A stretch of DNA of 64,000 nucleotides, taken from contig NC_020541.1 in NCBI RefSeq assembly GCF_000230695.2, forward strand, positions 2,604,001 to 2,668,000, read 5' to 3'. The notes below the pieces were generated by a model that was given only the letters and a program-made list of their open reading frames with translations, was not told where the DNA came from and ran no database searches. The translations under genes and the position numbers were made by a program. Shown piece by piece: positions 44,120-51,255 of the stretch. Position 1 is the first letter of the stretch. Each line of letters begins with the position of its first letter. The DNA comes from Rhodanobacter denitrificans (GTDB lineage Bacteria > Pseudomonadota > Gammaproteobacteria > Xanthomonadales > Rhodanobacteraceae).

Positions 44120-44359
44120 TCAGCCGCCGCAACCGCCGCAGCAGATCGACGGCAGCTGTACCACCTGCTTCGGCGCTACCGTCCAGCCAACCTGGCGCAG
44201 CACCTCGATCAGGTCCGCCGCCGTCGCCGAGGCGGATACGCGCATCACCAGGCCGCTCATGTCCAGGTCGGCCACCGCGGTGGGGTCGACATTGAACAAC
44301 GCGTCCTGCACGACGGCAGGATCGGGGGCGGCTTCGGTCAGGGCAATATGGAATTCCAT
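44120..44359 (-). CDS. Small HMA-fold-like protein with CCGGCGG tail
   Basis: 79-aa hypothetical protein. The ATG at 44359 has GAGGA at good spacing. The order of predicted elements (strand MEFHIALTE, helix AAPDPAVVQDALFNVD, strands VADLDM and LVMRVSAS, helix TAADLIEVLRQVGW, strand APKQVVQL) is that of a ferredoxin-like HMA domain. The usual CxxC metal loop is absent. Instead, three cysteines lie in a glycine-rich tail, ICCGGCGG. It may bind a metal through the tail. It precedes ubiM by 95 bp on the same strand. Confidence 0.7.
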   Translation of the reverse strand: MEFHIALTEAAPDPAVVQDALFNVDPTAVADLDMSGLVMRVSASATAADLIEVLRQVGWTVAPKQVVQLPSICCGGCGG

Positions 44360-44522
44360 TGGATTTCCTCGATTCATGGACACTGTCACGGTGTCGTCCA
44401 CACCGATATTCGGCACCGGCGCCACCAGCCGCCTTGACCCCGGTCAAGCGCGGGGCCGGCCATGTCGATCCAGTCAGCATCCATTCGTCGCATGGACAAC
44501 CTCCTGCAAAAGGCGATCCGCC

Positions 44523-45182
44523 ATGCCGCTCCAGCTCTACGCCCACCCGTTCTCCTCCTATTGCCAGAAGGTGCTGATCGCGCTGTACGAGAACGGCACG
44601 GCGTTCGAATGGCGGGTGCTCACGCCGGACGACGCGGCCACCAGCGCCGAGTTCACCGCGCTGTGGCCGATCCGCCGCATGCCCCTGCTGCGCGACGGCG
44701 AACGCACGGTGATGGAGTCGAGCATCATCATCGAATACCTTGGCCAGCATCACCCCGGCCCGGTGCGCCTGATGCCCGCCGACGCCGGCGCCGCGCTCGA
44801 GGCGCGCCTGCTGGATCGCTTCTTCGACAACTACCTGCAGACGCCGCAGCAGAAGATCGTGTTCGACAGCCTGCGCCCCGCCGCCGACCGCGACCCCTAC
44901 GGCGTCCGGGAAGCGCGTGCCATGCTCGACACCGCCTACGCCTGGCTCGACCGCAAGCTCGCCGGCCGCACCTGGGCTACCGGTGGCGACTTCAGCCTCG
45001 CCGACTGCGCCGCCGCGCCCGCGCTGTTCTACGCCGACTGGACCCACCGCATCCCGGCAACTTGCAGCAACGTCATCGCCTATCGGCAACGCCTGCTGGC
45101 GCGGCCCTCGTTCGCCCGCGCGGTGGACGAGGCGCGGCCGTACCGCTCCTACTTCCCGCTCGGCGCGCCCGAGCGCGATTGA
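44523..45182 (+). CDS. Glutathione S-transferase family protein
   Basis: 219-aa GST with an N-terminal thioredoxin-like domain (LQLYAHPFSSYCQKVLIALYE, with SSYC in the active-site region), the cis-proline region RRMPLLRDG, and the ESSIIIEYL motif that binds glutathione. The C-terminal all-helical domain is complete (GGDFSLADCAAAPALF). It is divergent from the small HMA-like gene. The substrate is unknown. Confidence 0.92.
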   Translation: MPLQLYAHPFSSYCQKVLIALYENGTAFEWRVLTPDDAATSAEFTALWPIRRMPLLRDGERTVMESSIIIEYLGQHHPGPVRLMPADAGAALEARLLDRFFDNYLQTPQQKIVFDSLRPAADRDPYGVREARAMLDTAYAWLDRKLAGRTWATGGDFSLADCAAAPALFYADWTHRIPATCSNVIAYRQRLLARPSFARAVDEARPYRSYFPLGAPERD

Positions 45183-45194
45183 GCCGAAGACGCC

Positions 45195-46592
45195 CTACTC
45201 GGCCGGCAGGGCCACGCCACGGCGTGCCCGGCGTCCCTTCCACAGGTAGCCGATGCCCAGCAGCACGAACCACACCGGGCTGGCGATCAGCGCCTCGCGC
45301 GTATCCGGCTGCAGGCTCAGCAGCACCAGCACGAACACGAAGAACGCCAGGCAGGCCCAGCACATGAATACGCCGCCGGGCATCTTGTAGATCGACGCCT
45401 GATGCAACTGCGGCCGCTGGCGCCGGTAGGCGATATAGCCGAACAGGATCAGCGACCACACGAACATGAACAGCACCGCGGACAGCGTGGTAATCAGGGT
45501 GAACGCGGTGATCAGGTCGGGGATCAGGTAGATCATCGCCGCGCCCAGCAGCAGGCAGAAGCAGGAGAACAGCAGGCCCAGCGACGGCACCGCCGCGCGC
45601 GACAGCCGCGCGAACGTCTTCGGCGCATGCTGCTCCTCGGCCAGGCCGTACAGCATGCGGCTGGTGGAGAAGATGCCGCTGTTGGCCGAGGAGGTGGCCG
45701 AGGTCAACACCACGAAGTTGATCAGGCTGGCCGCGGCCGGGATGCCGGCCAGCACGAACAGTTCCACGAACGGGCTCTTGCCCGCTTCCACCAGGCGCCA
45801 CGGCGTCACCACCATGATCGCGATCAGGGCCAGCACGTAGAAGATGATGATGCGCACCGGGATCGAGTTGATCGCCTTGGGCAGGTTGCGCTTCGGGTCG
45901 GCCGTCTCGGCCGCGGTGGTGCCGACCAGCTCGATGCCGACGAAGGCGAACACCGCGATCTGGAAGCCGGCGAAGAAACCGCTGAGGCCCTTCGGGAAGA
46001 ACCCGCCGTCACTCCACAGGTTGGCCAGCGAAGCCTTGTGCCCGCTCGGCGAGGTGAAGCCCCAGGCAACCAGCGCGAAGCCGGTCGCGATCAGCGCGAC
46101 GATCGCCACGATCTTGATCAGCGCGAACCAGAACTCCAGCTCGCCGAACAGCTTCACCGTGACCAGGTTCAGGCTGAGCAGCAGCAGTACGCACAGCACC
46201 GCGGGAATCCACGGTGCCAGCCCGGGGAACCAGAACTGCGCATAGGCGGCGATCGCGATCACGTCGGCGATCGCGGTGATGACCCAGCAGAACCAGTAGG
46301 TCCAGCCGCAGAAGAAGCCGGCCCACGGCCCGAGCAGGTCGGTGGAGAAGTCGATGAAGGACTTGTACTCGAGGTTGGACAGCAGCAGCTCGCCCATCGC
46401 CCGCATCACGAAGAACAGCATCACGCCGATGATCAGGTAGACCAGCAGGATCGACGGCCCGGCCAGGCTGATCGTCTTGCCCGAACCCATGAACAGGCCG
46501 GTACCGATCGCGCCGCCGATGGCGATCAGCTGCAGGTGCCGGTTGGAAAGGCTGCGCCTCAGGTGCTCGGGGTGTTCCAGCGATGCGGTCAT
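45195..46592 (-). CDS. cycA: Amino acid permease, CycA-like (D-Ser/D-Ala/Gly)
   Basis: 465-aa APC-family transporter with twelve helices. IAIGGAIGTGLFMGSGKTIS is the APC substrate-binding unwound helix 1. The C-terminal segment YKMPGGVFMCWACLAFFVFV matches CycA as I recall it, which favours D-serine, D-alanine and glycine transport, but related permeases cannot be excluded. It is convergent with the GST gene. Its upstream side borders the cassette array. Confidence 0.85.
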   Translation of the reverse strand: MTASLEHPEHLRRSLSNRHLQLIAIGGAIGTGLFMGSGKTISLAGPSILLVYLIIGVMLFFVMRAMGELLLSNLEYKSFIDFSTDLLGPWAGFFCGWTYWFCWVITAIADVIAIAAYAQFWFPGLAPWIPAVLCVLLLLSLNLVTVKLFGELEFWFALIKIVAIVALIATGFALVAWGFTSPSGHKASLANLWSDGGFFPKGLSGFFAGFQIAVFAFVGIELVGTTAAETADPKRNLPKAINSIPVRIIIFYVLALIAIMVVTPWRLVEAGKSPFVELFVLAGIPAAASLINFVVLTSATSSANSGIFSTSRMLYGLAEEQHAPKTFARLSRAAVPSLGLLFSCFCLLLGAAMIYLIPDLITAFTLITTLSAVLFMFVWSLILFGYIAYRRQRPQLHQASIYKMPGGVFMCWACLAFFVFVLVLLSLQPDTREALIASPVWFVLLGIGYLWKGRRARRGVALPAE

Positions 46593-46750
46593 GCGGCGCG
46601 CCTTGGCGATGGGAAGGGGTCAACATACAGAAAAGCGCCCGCGGCATCCACGCGGCGCGCCACGCGCCACCTTCCCGCCGGCAACCGCTAACCCTGCCCG
46701 CGCGGCTTCGCCGGCAGGCCGCGGGAGTAGGCGTACAGCGCGCCGACGTG

Positions 46751-47041
46751 CTACGGACCCCAATAGTCGAACTTGAAGATGCTTTGCGCGGGAATGGAAA
46801 ATGAAATTTCCCCACCGCATTTGATGACATGATATCCGGGCTCTATTTGACCACGCGCACCGATGGGGTGAGGCCAAATCTTGCCATCGACTGTCAGCGG
46901 GCCACATTGACCACCATTGTCATCGGCGAGGATCAGATAGGTGAGGCCATCTGGCGAGCGCGAAACTGAGCCACGAAGATCGCGATGACTACAAGCAGCG
47001 CAACCGATTGCCAGAATAGCCAAGACGATCTGCCGAATCAT
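46751..47041 (-). CDS. Cassette gene 6: small exported hypothetical protein
   Basis: 96-aa protein with a signal sequence (RQIVLAILAIGCAAC); Cys14 or Cys17 could be a lipoprotein cysteine, but neither lipobox is ideal. The rest is a small beta-rich domain with two more cysteines (GGQCGPLTVDG, HVIKCGGEISFS). AAGGGAAG lies upstream of the ATG. It begins 21 bases after the R' box of attC1, so it is a cassette gene, the last in the array. I see no clear attC behind it. No function can be given. Confidence 0.65.
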   Translation of the reverse strand: MIRQIVLAILAIGCAACSHRDLRGSVSRSPDGLTYLILADDNGGQCGPLTVDGKIWPHPIGARGQIEPGYHVIKCGGEISFSIPAQSIFKFDYWGP

Positions 47042-47062
47042 GGCCGCGAACTTCCCTTGCCG

Positions 47063-47122
47063 GCTAACACCTGAATTAAGCCGAGCCGCGAAGCGGCTTC
47101 GGCTTGAATGAATTGTTAGGGC
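47063..47122 (-). repeat. attC site 1
   Basis: Read on the minus strand it runs from GCCCTAAC to GTTAGC over 60 bases, with imperfectly paired inner arms (CAAGCCGAAGCCGC and GCGGCTCGGCTTAA). The inner arms resemble the classical aadA-type attC and differ from the other four sites in this array. It separates cassette 5 from cassette 6. Confidence 0.88.
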
Positions 47123-47739
47123 ACGTACTTTGCGATGAATGGAAATTCATGTGAGCAGCCGCCCTTCAGGTTTGCTGCAATGTTCTCATCACCACTCGCA
47201 TGTGGCGAAATACTCAGGTAGTAATTTTGACCATTCTCTTTGGCGAAAATGATCCATTCACCGGTCAACTTGCCGGCTGAGCCACGGTCAACAATGGATT
47301 CCTCGACCACCCGACGGGAGAGTTCCCTGACCATTTCGCTCGTTACAACATCACTCTGAGCCGAATCAAAAACGTTATTCACGAGCTTTTCAAGCCCATT
47401 CTTGCCGAAGTGATTAATGATGTTGTGAGCAAAAGTGCTTGGGAGTATGGGCAAGAAGTGCTTGTGCCATAGGCCCTTTAGCACGCTTCCCTTGAACTCA
47501 GTTGCTTCCTTTGTCTGTAGGGAAGGGCCAAGACCCTCCAGATGTTTGATTTCTGAAATCACCTGATGGGGATCGACGCCGCTCACCTTGTCTAGTAGGT
47601 AAAGATTTACGATAAAAAGGGAGCTATACCTGCCAGGTGCTAGCAGATCAAGTTCATATAGACGTGCCAACTCTACAATTCTTGCGGGCTCAATCTGCTC
47701 GATTTCGGTACCGTTGTGAACTCGAAATCCTGTCTGCAC
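47116..47739 (-). CDS. Cassette gene 5: 207-aa hypothetical protein
   Basis: Mostly helical protein with no signal peptide or membrane helix. The GTG at 47739 has AAGGA nine bases upstream. The TAA stop lies inside the attC1 R'' box, as is usual for cassette genes. The sequence is clearly AT-richer than the flanking chromosome. Recognisable pieces (ARIVELARLYELDLL, TFAHNIINHFGKNGLEKLV, GEWIIFAKENGQNYYLSI) do not remind me of a known family; the last suggests a small beta domain at the C-terminus. Confidence 0.75.
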   Translation of the reverse strand: MQTGFRVHNGTEIEQIEPARIVELARLYELDLLAPGRYSSLFIVNLYLLDKVSGVDPHQVISEIKHLEGLGPSLQTKEATEFKGSVLKGLWHKHFLPILPSTFAHNIINHFGKNGLEKLVNNVFDSAQSDVVTSEMVRELSRRVVEESIVDRGSAGKLTGEWIIFAKENGQNYYLSISPHASGDENIAANLKGGCSHEFPFIAKYVP

Positions 47740-47761
47740 GTTGCGATATCCTTGAATTAGG

Positions 47762-47819
47762 GCCCTAACGCTGGAATTGAGCGGCGGCGGAGCCGTCCGC
47801 CTCGAATGAGGTGTTAGGC
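47762..47819 (-). repeat. attC site 2
   Basis: 58 bases from GCCTAAC to GTTAGGGC on the minus strand. Inner arms GGCGGACGGCT and GCCGCCGCTCAA pair imperfectly. Nearly the same as attC 3, 4 and 5. It follows the 37-aa cassette gene. Confidence 0.88.
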
Positions 47820-47888
47820 ATCCGTGGCGAGGATAAGCCTTTGGTTGGACAAAATGCAGGATAGCCGGCTATGTCTGCGCACAGCGAC

Positions 47889-48002
47889 CTACAGATTGTA
47901 GAGCACGACATATACGACGAAGGCGGCGAAGACGGAAAAAGCGATCCCCCACACGACGCGCTGCGTTCTTGTCTTGGGGCTAGTTCCTCCTACACCAGAC
48001 AT
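47889..48002 (-). CDS. Cassette gene 4: 37-aa single-pass membrane peptide
   Basis: A very short ORF with GGGAG seven bases before its ATG. The N-terminal half is polar and basic (SGVGGTSPKTRTQR); the rest is one membrane helix (VVWGIAFSVFAAFVVYVVLY). It lies between the R' box GTTAGGC (48023-48029) and attC2, so it fills its cassette. The IS is inserted just before its R' box but the ORF and its ribosome binding site remain intact. Its function is unknown; toxin-like or phage-defence peptides of this shape exist, but nothing here proves that. Confidence 0.6.
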   Translation of the reverse strand: MSGVGGTSPKTRTQRVVWGIAFSVFAAFVVYVVLYNL

Positions 48003-48029
48003 TCCGAAGCTCCCATCAGGACGCCTAAC

Positions 48030-49775
48030 GAGGTTGTAGAAAAACCTCCGCCCATCCTGCTTCAATAGCCCCACGTGAACAAGGGGGCGGCATGGCACGC
48101 TACCGGCATATCGATATGAGTCCGCGGCTGTTGCCGGTGGATCTGCAGGCGCAGCTGGTGCCGGGATCATTTGCCCATGCCGTGCACCATCTGGTCGATC
48201 AGCTGGATCTGTCCGCCTTCGATGCGCATTACCGCAATGACGACAGCGGCGCGCCGGCCCATGCGCCGACGATGCTGCTCAAGGCCGTGCTGCTGGCGTA
48301 TTCCCAAGGCATGGTGAGCTCCCGCTCGATCGAGCGCGCCTGCCGCGACAACGTGCTGTTCATCGCCCTGACCGGCGACGCCAAGCCACACTTCACCACC
48401 ATCGCGGACTTCGTCAGCCGCTCGCGCGGGGCGATCGCGACCGTCTTTGCCCAGGTGCTGACGTTGCTCGACGGCGAGGGTCTGATCGGGCGCCAGATGT
48501 TCGCCATCGATGGCGTGAAGCTGCCTTCCAACGCGTCCAAACACCGCTCCGGTACGCGCGCGGAGTTCCTTGCGCAGGCACAGAAGATGGAGCGCGCGGC
48601 CACCACGATGTTGGAACGTCACCAGGCCAACGATGCCGGCGCGGCCGAAGACGTGCGGGATGCCAAGGCCGCCGAACGCATCGAGCGCCTTACTCGCGAG
48701 GCAACGAAGATCCGCCAATGGCTGGCCGATCATCCGCAAGATCGGCCCGGTTCGCGCGGCAAGGTCCGCAAGTCCAATCGCACCGATAACGAATCGGCCA
48801 AGCTGGCCACCGACAAGGGCGTGATCCAGGGCTATTGCGGCGTGGCCGTGGTCGATGCCAGGCACCAGGTTATCGTCGAGGCTTCGGCTCACGGCACCGG
48901 CGCCGAACAGGAATTGTTGTTGCCCGTACTGGACGCCTGCGCCGAGCAGCGCACCGCATCGACGCTGATCACCGCCGATGCCGGCTATCACAGCGAAGCC
49001 AACCTCGCCGCGTTGGCCGACCAGGGCATTGACGCCCTGATCGCCGACCACGCGATGCGCCGGCGCGACGAACGCTTCGCCGGGCAGGACGAGCGCCTGG
49101 CCAAGCCCGATCCGTTGCACGACAAGTCGCGCACCCCCGGCAAGCCGCGGCTGTTCGGCAGCGAGGACTTCATCATCGCGCCGGACCAGTCGCATGTGAT
49201 CTGTCCGGCCGGCAAACGCCTGCATCGCAACGGCAAGGACTGCACCATTGGCGGCTATGCCGCGATCAAGTTCCGCGCTCCCGACGGTGCTTGCAAGGAC
49301 TGCCCACTGCGTGCGAAGTGCTTGCGAAAACCCGAAACCACACGCTCACGGCAAGTTGCCGTGCTCACCCGCAAAGCCGGGCCAACCCATAGCCAGCGCA
49401 TGCGCGAGCGCATCGACAGCGCGTGGGGACGCGAGCAGTATGGACGACGCTTCGCTACCGTCGAGCCGGTCTTCGGCAACGTGCGCGCCAACAAGCGGCT
49501 CAATCGCTTCACCCTTCGCGGCCAAGCGAAGGTGGACGGCCAATGGAAGCTGTTCGCGCTGGTCCACAACATCGAGAAGTGGGCGAACTACCGCAAGGCG
49601 GCCTGAGCGGCACAAGGCGCGCCATGGGCGCCTGGGACGCCCACCCATCGCGTCAGATCAAGCCGGGCAACCCGTAACGCGAAACCCCAAGAAACCACGC
49701 CGTTGAGTGACGTGATGCAACGGCTGTCATTTTGGCCGTCTATCCATCCGTGGAAAGGGCTTTTTCTACAGCCTC
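48030..49775 (+). mobile_element. IS1182-family insertion sequence
   Basis: 1746-bp element with 15-bp terminal repeats that match at 14 of 15 positions (left GAGGTTGTAGAAAAA, right end reversed GAGGCTGTAGAAAAA). It holds one transposase gene. The flanks read CCTAAC on the left and AACGCTGG on the right, so AAC appears duplicated. Removing the IS and one AAC restores a normal attC R' box (GTTAGGC on the minus strand). The element therefore inserted into the attC. Confidence 0.85.
48092..49606 (+). CDS. IS1182 family transposase
   Basis: 504-aa DDE transposase. The N-terminal DUF772-like region is seen in APTMLLKAVLLAYSQGM and SRSIERACRDNVLF. The catalytic core follows with Asp in FAIDGVKLPSNASK, Asp in ITADAGYHSE, and a C-terminal region with VEPVFGNVRANKRLNRF that holds the expected Glu. 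The four-cysteine zinc-like motif CKDCPLRAKCLRK is typical of IS1182. The frame is intact, so it may still be active. It reads opposite to the cassettes. Confidence 0.93.
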   Translation: MARYRHIDMSPRLLPVDLQAQLVPGSFAHAVHHLVDQLDLSAFDAHYRNDDSGAPAHAPTMLLKAVLLAYSQGMVSSRSIERACRDNVLFIALTGDAKPHFTTIADFVSRSRGAIATVFAQVLTLLDGEGLIGRQMFAIDGVKLPSNASKHRSGTRAEFLAQAQKMERAATTMLERHQANDAGAAEDVRDAKAAERIERLTREATKIRQWLADHPQDRPGSRGKVRKSNRTDNESAKLATDKGVIQGYCGVAVVDARHQVIVEASAHGTGAEQELLLPVLDACAEQRTASTLITADAGYHSEANLAALADQGIDALIADHAMRRRDERFAGQDERLAKPDPLHDKSRTPGKPRLFGSEDFIIAPDQSHVICPAGKRLHRNGKDCTIGGYAAIKFRAPDGACKDCPLRAKCLRKPETTRSRQVAVLTRKAGPTHSQRMRERIDSAWGREQYGRRFATVEPVFGNVRANKRLNRFTLRGQAKVDGQWKLFALVHNIEKWANYRKAA

Positions 49776-49827
49776 AACGCTGGAGTTAAGCGGCGGCGAA
49801 GCCGTCCGCCTTGAACGAGTGGTTAGG
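49776..49827 (-). repeat. attC site 3, interrupted by the IS
   Basis: On the minus strand it starts GCCTAAC (49827-49821) and runs through GGCGGACGGCT and GCCGCCGCTTAA to CCAGCGTT, where the IS begins. The rest of the R' box (GTTAGGC) resumes at 48029-48023 on the far side of the IS. The insertion splits the site exactly at the GTT where IntI acts. Confidence 0.85.
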
Positions 49828-49842
49828 CTTGCGAAGGCCTGC

Positions 49843-50088
49843 CTATTGAACCGTTACCTGCGCACCGAGTGACTCAAGGGTGTGCAACAGAGCCCCTGCC
49901 GACTCGACACTGACAAGCTCCAGGGTCACGGGCTCCCGCTTCATGACACGGCGAGCGACTCGCTTTAGTTCCGTGCCACGCAGGGACGTGCATTGTTGGA
50001 TGCGAGCGCAGAAGGCAGCGAGCGGCCAGCTGTTGGGACCTGCCCAGCTCTGTTCAGGAACCCATCGATGGATGACCAAGGACGTCAT
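49843..50088 (-). CDS. Cassette gene 3: 81-aa hypothetical protein
   Basis: Small soluble protein of unknown function, opening TSLVIHRWVPEQSWAGPN and ending ESLGAQVTVQ. The second half (REPVTLELVSVESAGALLHT) could form a small alpha/beta domain. The ATG has AAGAG at fair spacing. It lies between attC4 (upstream) and attC3 (downstream), filling the cassette. No family recognised. Confidence 0.6.
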   Translation of the reverse strand: MTSLVIHRWVPEQSWAGPNSWPLAAFCARIQQCTSLRGTELKRVARRVMKREPVTLELVSVESAGALLHTLESLGAQVTVQ

Positions 50089-50100
50089 TTAGCTCTTGAG

Positions 50101-50157
50101 GCCTAACGCTTGAGTTAAGCGGCGGCGAAGCCGTCCGCCTTGAACGAGATGTTAGGC
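50101..50157 (-). repeat. attC site 4
   Basis: 57 bases bounded by GCCTAAC and GTTAGGC, with inner arms GGCGGACGGCTTCG and CCGCCGCTTAA. Nearly identical to attC3 and attC5. It follows cassette gene 2, whose stop codon lies in its R'' box. Confidence 0.9.
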
Positions 50158-50439
50158 ATGCGAGGTGCCTGCCTGACGAACTAGATTGCTAAGCGTTGCC
50201 GCCATTTCGAGCACAGGACCGGCAACGACCCCGTCATGATCCAAAGCGCGCGAGATAGATGCCTTTGGGATGCTACGGCCAGAGGCGACTGACGCGCGCA
50301 TGTCCTGGAAGACGTGAAGCCACTTGGCTTGGACAACCTCGGTCCATCCATCCGCGCGAGCCGCGCCTGTCAGTGGCGAGGAAAGCGCGCCCACGAGCTG
50401 GTCGAGGAGTTGGCAGATGTGATTGCGAGAACCTTCCAT
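50152..50439 (-). CDS. Cassette gene 2: 95-aa hypothetical protein
   Basis: Small helical protein (NHICQLLDQLVGALSSPL, then KWLHVFQDMRASVASGRSI) with no signal peptide. The helix-rich form with ending PVLEMAATLSNLVRQAG may suit a regulatory or antitoxin role, but I recognise no family. The TAA stop overlaps the attC4 R'' box. Confidence 0.6.
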   Translation of the reverse strand: MEGSRNHICQLLDQLVGALSSPLTGAARADGWTEVVQAKWLHVFQDMRASVASGRSIPKASISRALDHDGVVAGPVLEMAATLSNLVRQAGTSHA

Positions 50440-50446
50440 GTTTGCT

Positions 50447-50503
50447 GCCTAACGCTGGAGTTAAGCGGCGGCGAAGCCGTCCGCCTTGAACGATCAGTTA
50501 GAT
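50447..50503 (-). repeat. attC site 5
   Basis: 57 bases; on the minus strand it opens ATCTAAC and closes GTTAGGC, with the same inner arms as attC3 and attC4. It follows cassette gene 1. Confidence 0.9.
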
Positions 50504-50949
50504 GATTGCGAAGGAATTCGCAACTGGCCATTGGCATAGTATTGGTCAAGACACATGATCAGGCGATCTGTGTCAGAGCGAATTTTCTTTGCCTGCGCGC
50601 GAGGAAAATCTTCCTGCTCAGCCGGAGCGGTAGCCAAGTACGCTTTGCCGTTATTGATTGAAGACGAGATCTCAACAACGCATACATGCGTATTTTGAGC
50701 AGCATCTATGACCCTGCGAGGAAAAAGCAGCGGAAAGACAAAAAACACTTCGCTGTCGGTCCCGCCGCGCATGGCCTCCGTTAGAAGCCGAGTCCGGCCA
50801 TCAGCAGTCGGTTGGCTCATTGCATTGTCTACCGCTGCCTTGAACTTGGCGGAAAACTGCTCAGAATAAGGCTGCGTAGCTTGCGCCGCAGTGCAAAGTA
50901 GGAGAGCTGCCATAAAGAAAAGCATAAAAGTGCGCACGAAAACCCCCAC
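50494..50949 (-). CDS. Cassette gene 1: exported 151-aa hypothetical protein
   Basis: First cassette of the array. A signal peptide (FMLFFMAALLLCTAAQA) leads to a mature part of about 125 residues with two cysteines (HVCVVEISS and LIMCLDQYY). Starts are GTG codons: the one at 50949, or the next one (at the VRTF position) which has GGGGG five bases upstream. The stop lies at the edge of attC5. The AT-rich composition differs from the chromosome. Periplasmic; function unknown. Confidence 0.68.
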   Translation of the reverse strand: MGVFVRTFMLFFMAALLLCTAAQATQPYSEQFSAKFKAAVDNAMSQPTADGRTRLLTEAMRGGTDSEVFFVFPLLFPRRVIDAAQNTHVCVVEISSSINNGKAYLATAPAEQEDFPRAQAKKIRSDTDRLIMCLDQYYANGQLRIPSQSSN

Positions 50950-50956
50950 ATCTAAC

Positions 50957-51255
50957 GCTTAGTAGACCCCAAAAGTGGGGTGTTGCACCGAGTATGCGGC
51001 TCCGATCCTGACCGCACAAGCCGACGATTCCTAAAACGGATCAGGATCTTGCGCGGCAGCACCGTCATCGATGCGGGTACAAGCAGCCGTGTTATCCGAC
51101 ACTTTTGAGGCTGTATCAGTTACACAGGCAAAAGTGCGGGTGTAACGGGTGCGAAAATGCCGTGGCTGCCGGATCGGGTGCAGGCACATGGGGAGAGAGG
51201 GAGGCGGTTTTGCGTTTCCGGGGTGGGAAGCCGCCCCATCCATGCCCGGCTCTCT
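50957..51255. other. Non-coding stretch at the 5' end of the cassette array
   Basis: About 300 bases without a supportable gene. It starts beside the array's first core site (GTTAGAT on the minus strand, 50950-50956). A 6-bp hairpin ACCCCA-AAAG-TGGGGT lies at 50966-50981, and an 8-bp inverted repeat GATCCTGA/TCAGGATC at 51004-51011 and 51041-51048. An attI or a promoter for the cassettes would be expected here, but I cannot identify either, and there is no integrase gene. Confidence 0.5.

Larger units (their letters stand above)
46751..50956 (-). mobile_element. Integron-type gene-cassette array lacking an integrase (CALIN)
   Basis: Six short, lower-GC genes all read on the minus strand, separated by five attC sites whose outer boxes are GCCTAAC/GTTAGGC-like. 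Four of the five attCs share nearly the same inner arms. Stop codons lie in or right beside the attC R'' boxes, as in true cassettes. No IntI-type integrase is found in the window, so this is a cluster of attC sites without integrase. The array's 5' end is at the right (GTTAGAT at 50950-50956) and its 3' end faces cycA. One attC is interrupted by an IS. Confidence 0.88.

Noticed and set aside
44120..44359. Small protein ending CCGGCGG taken as a RiPP precursor
   Set aside because: The whole protein reads as a small folded alpha/beta domain and no modifying enzyme lies beside it; UbiM is a quinone hydroxylase.
46688..46732. Possible degenerate attC after the last cassette (GCCTACT...GTTAGC on the minus strand)
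   Set aside because: The R'' box lacks the AAC, and the inner arms form an ordinary GC-rich hairpin. It could equally be part of the cycA upstream region.
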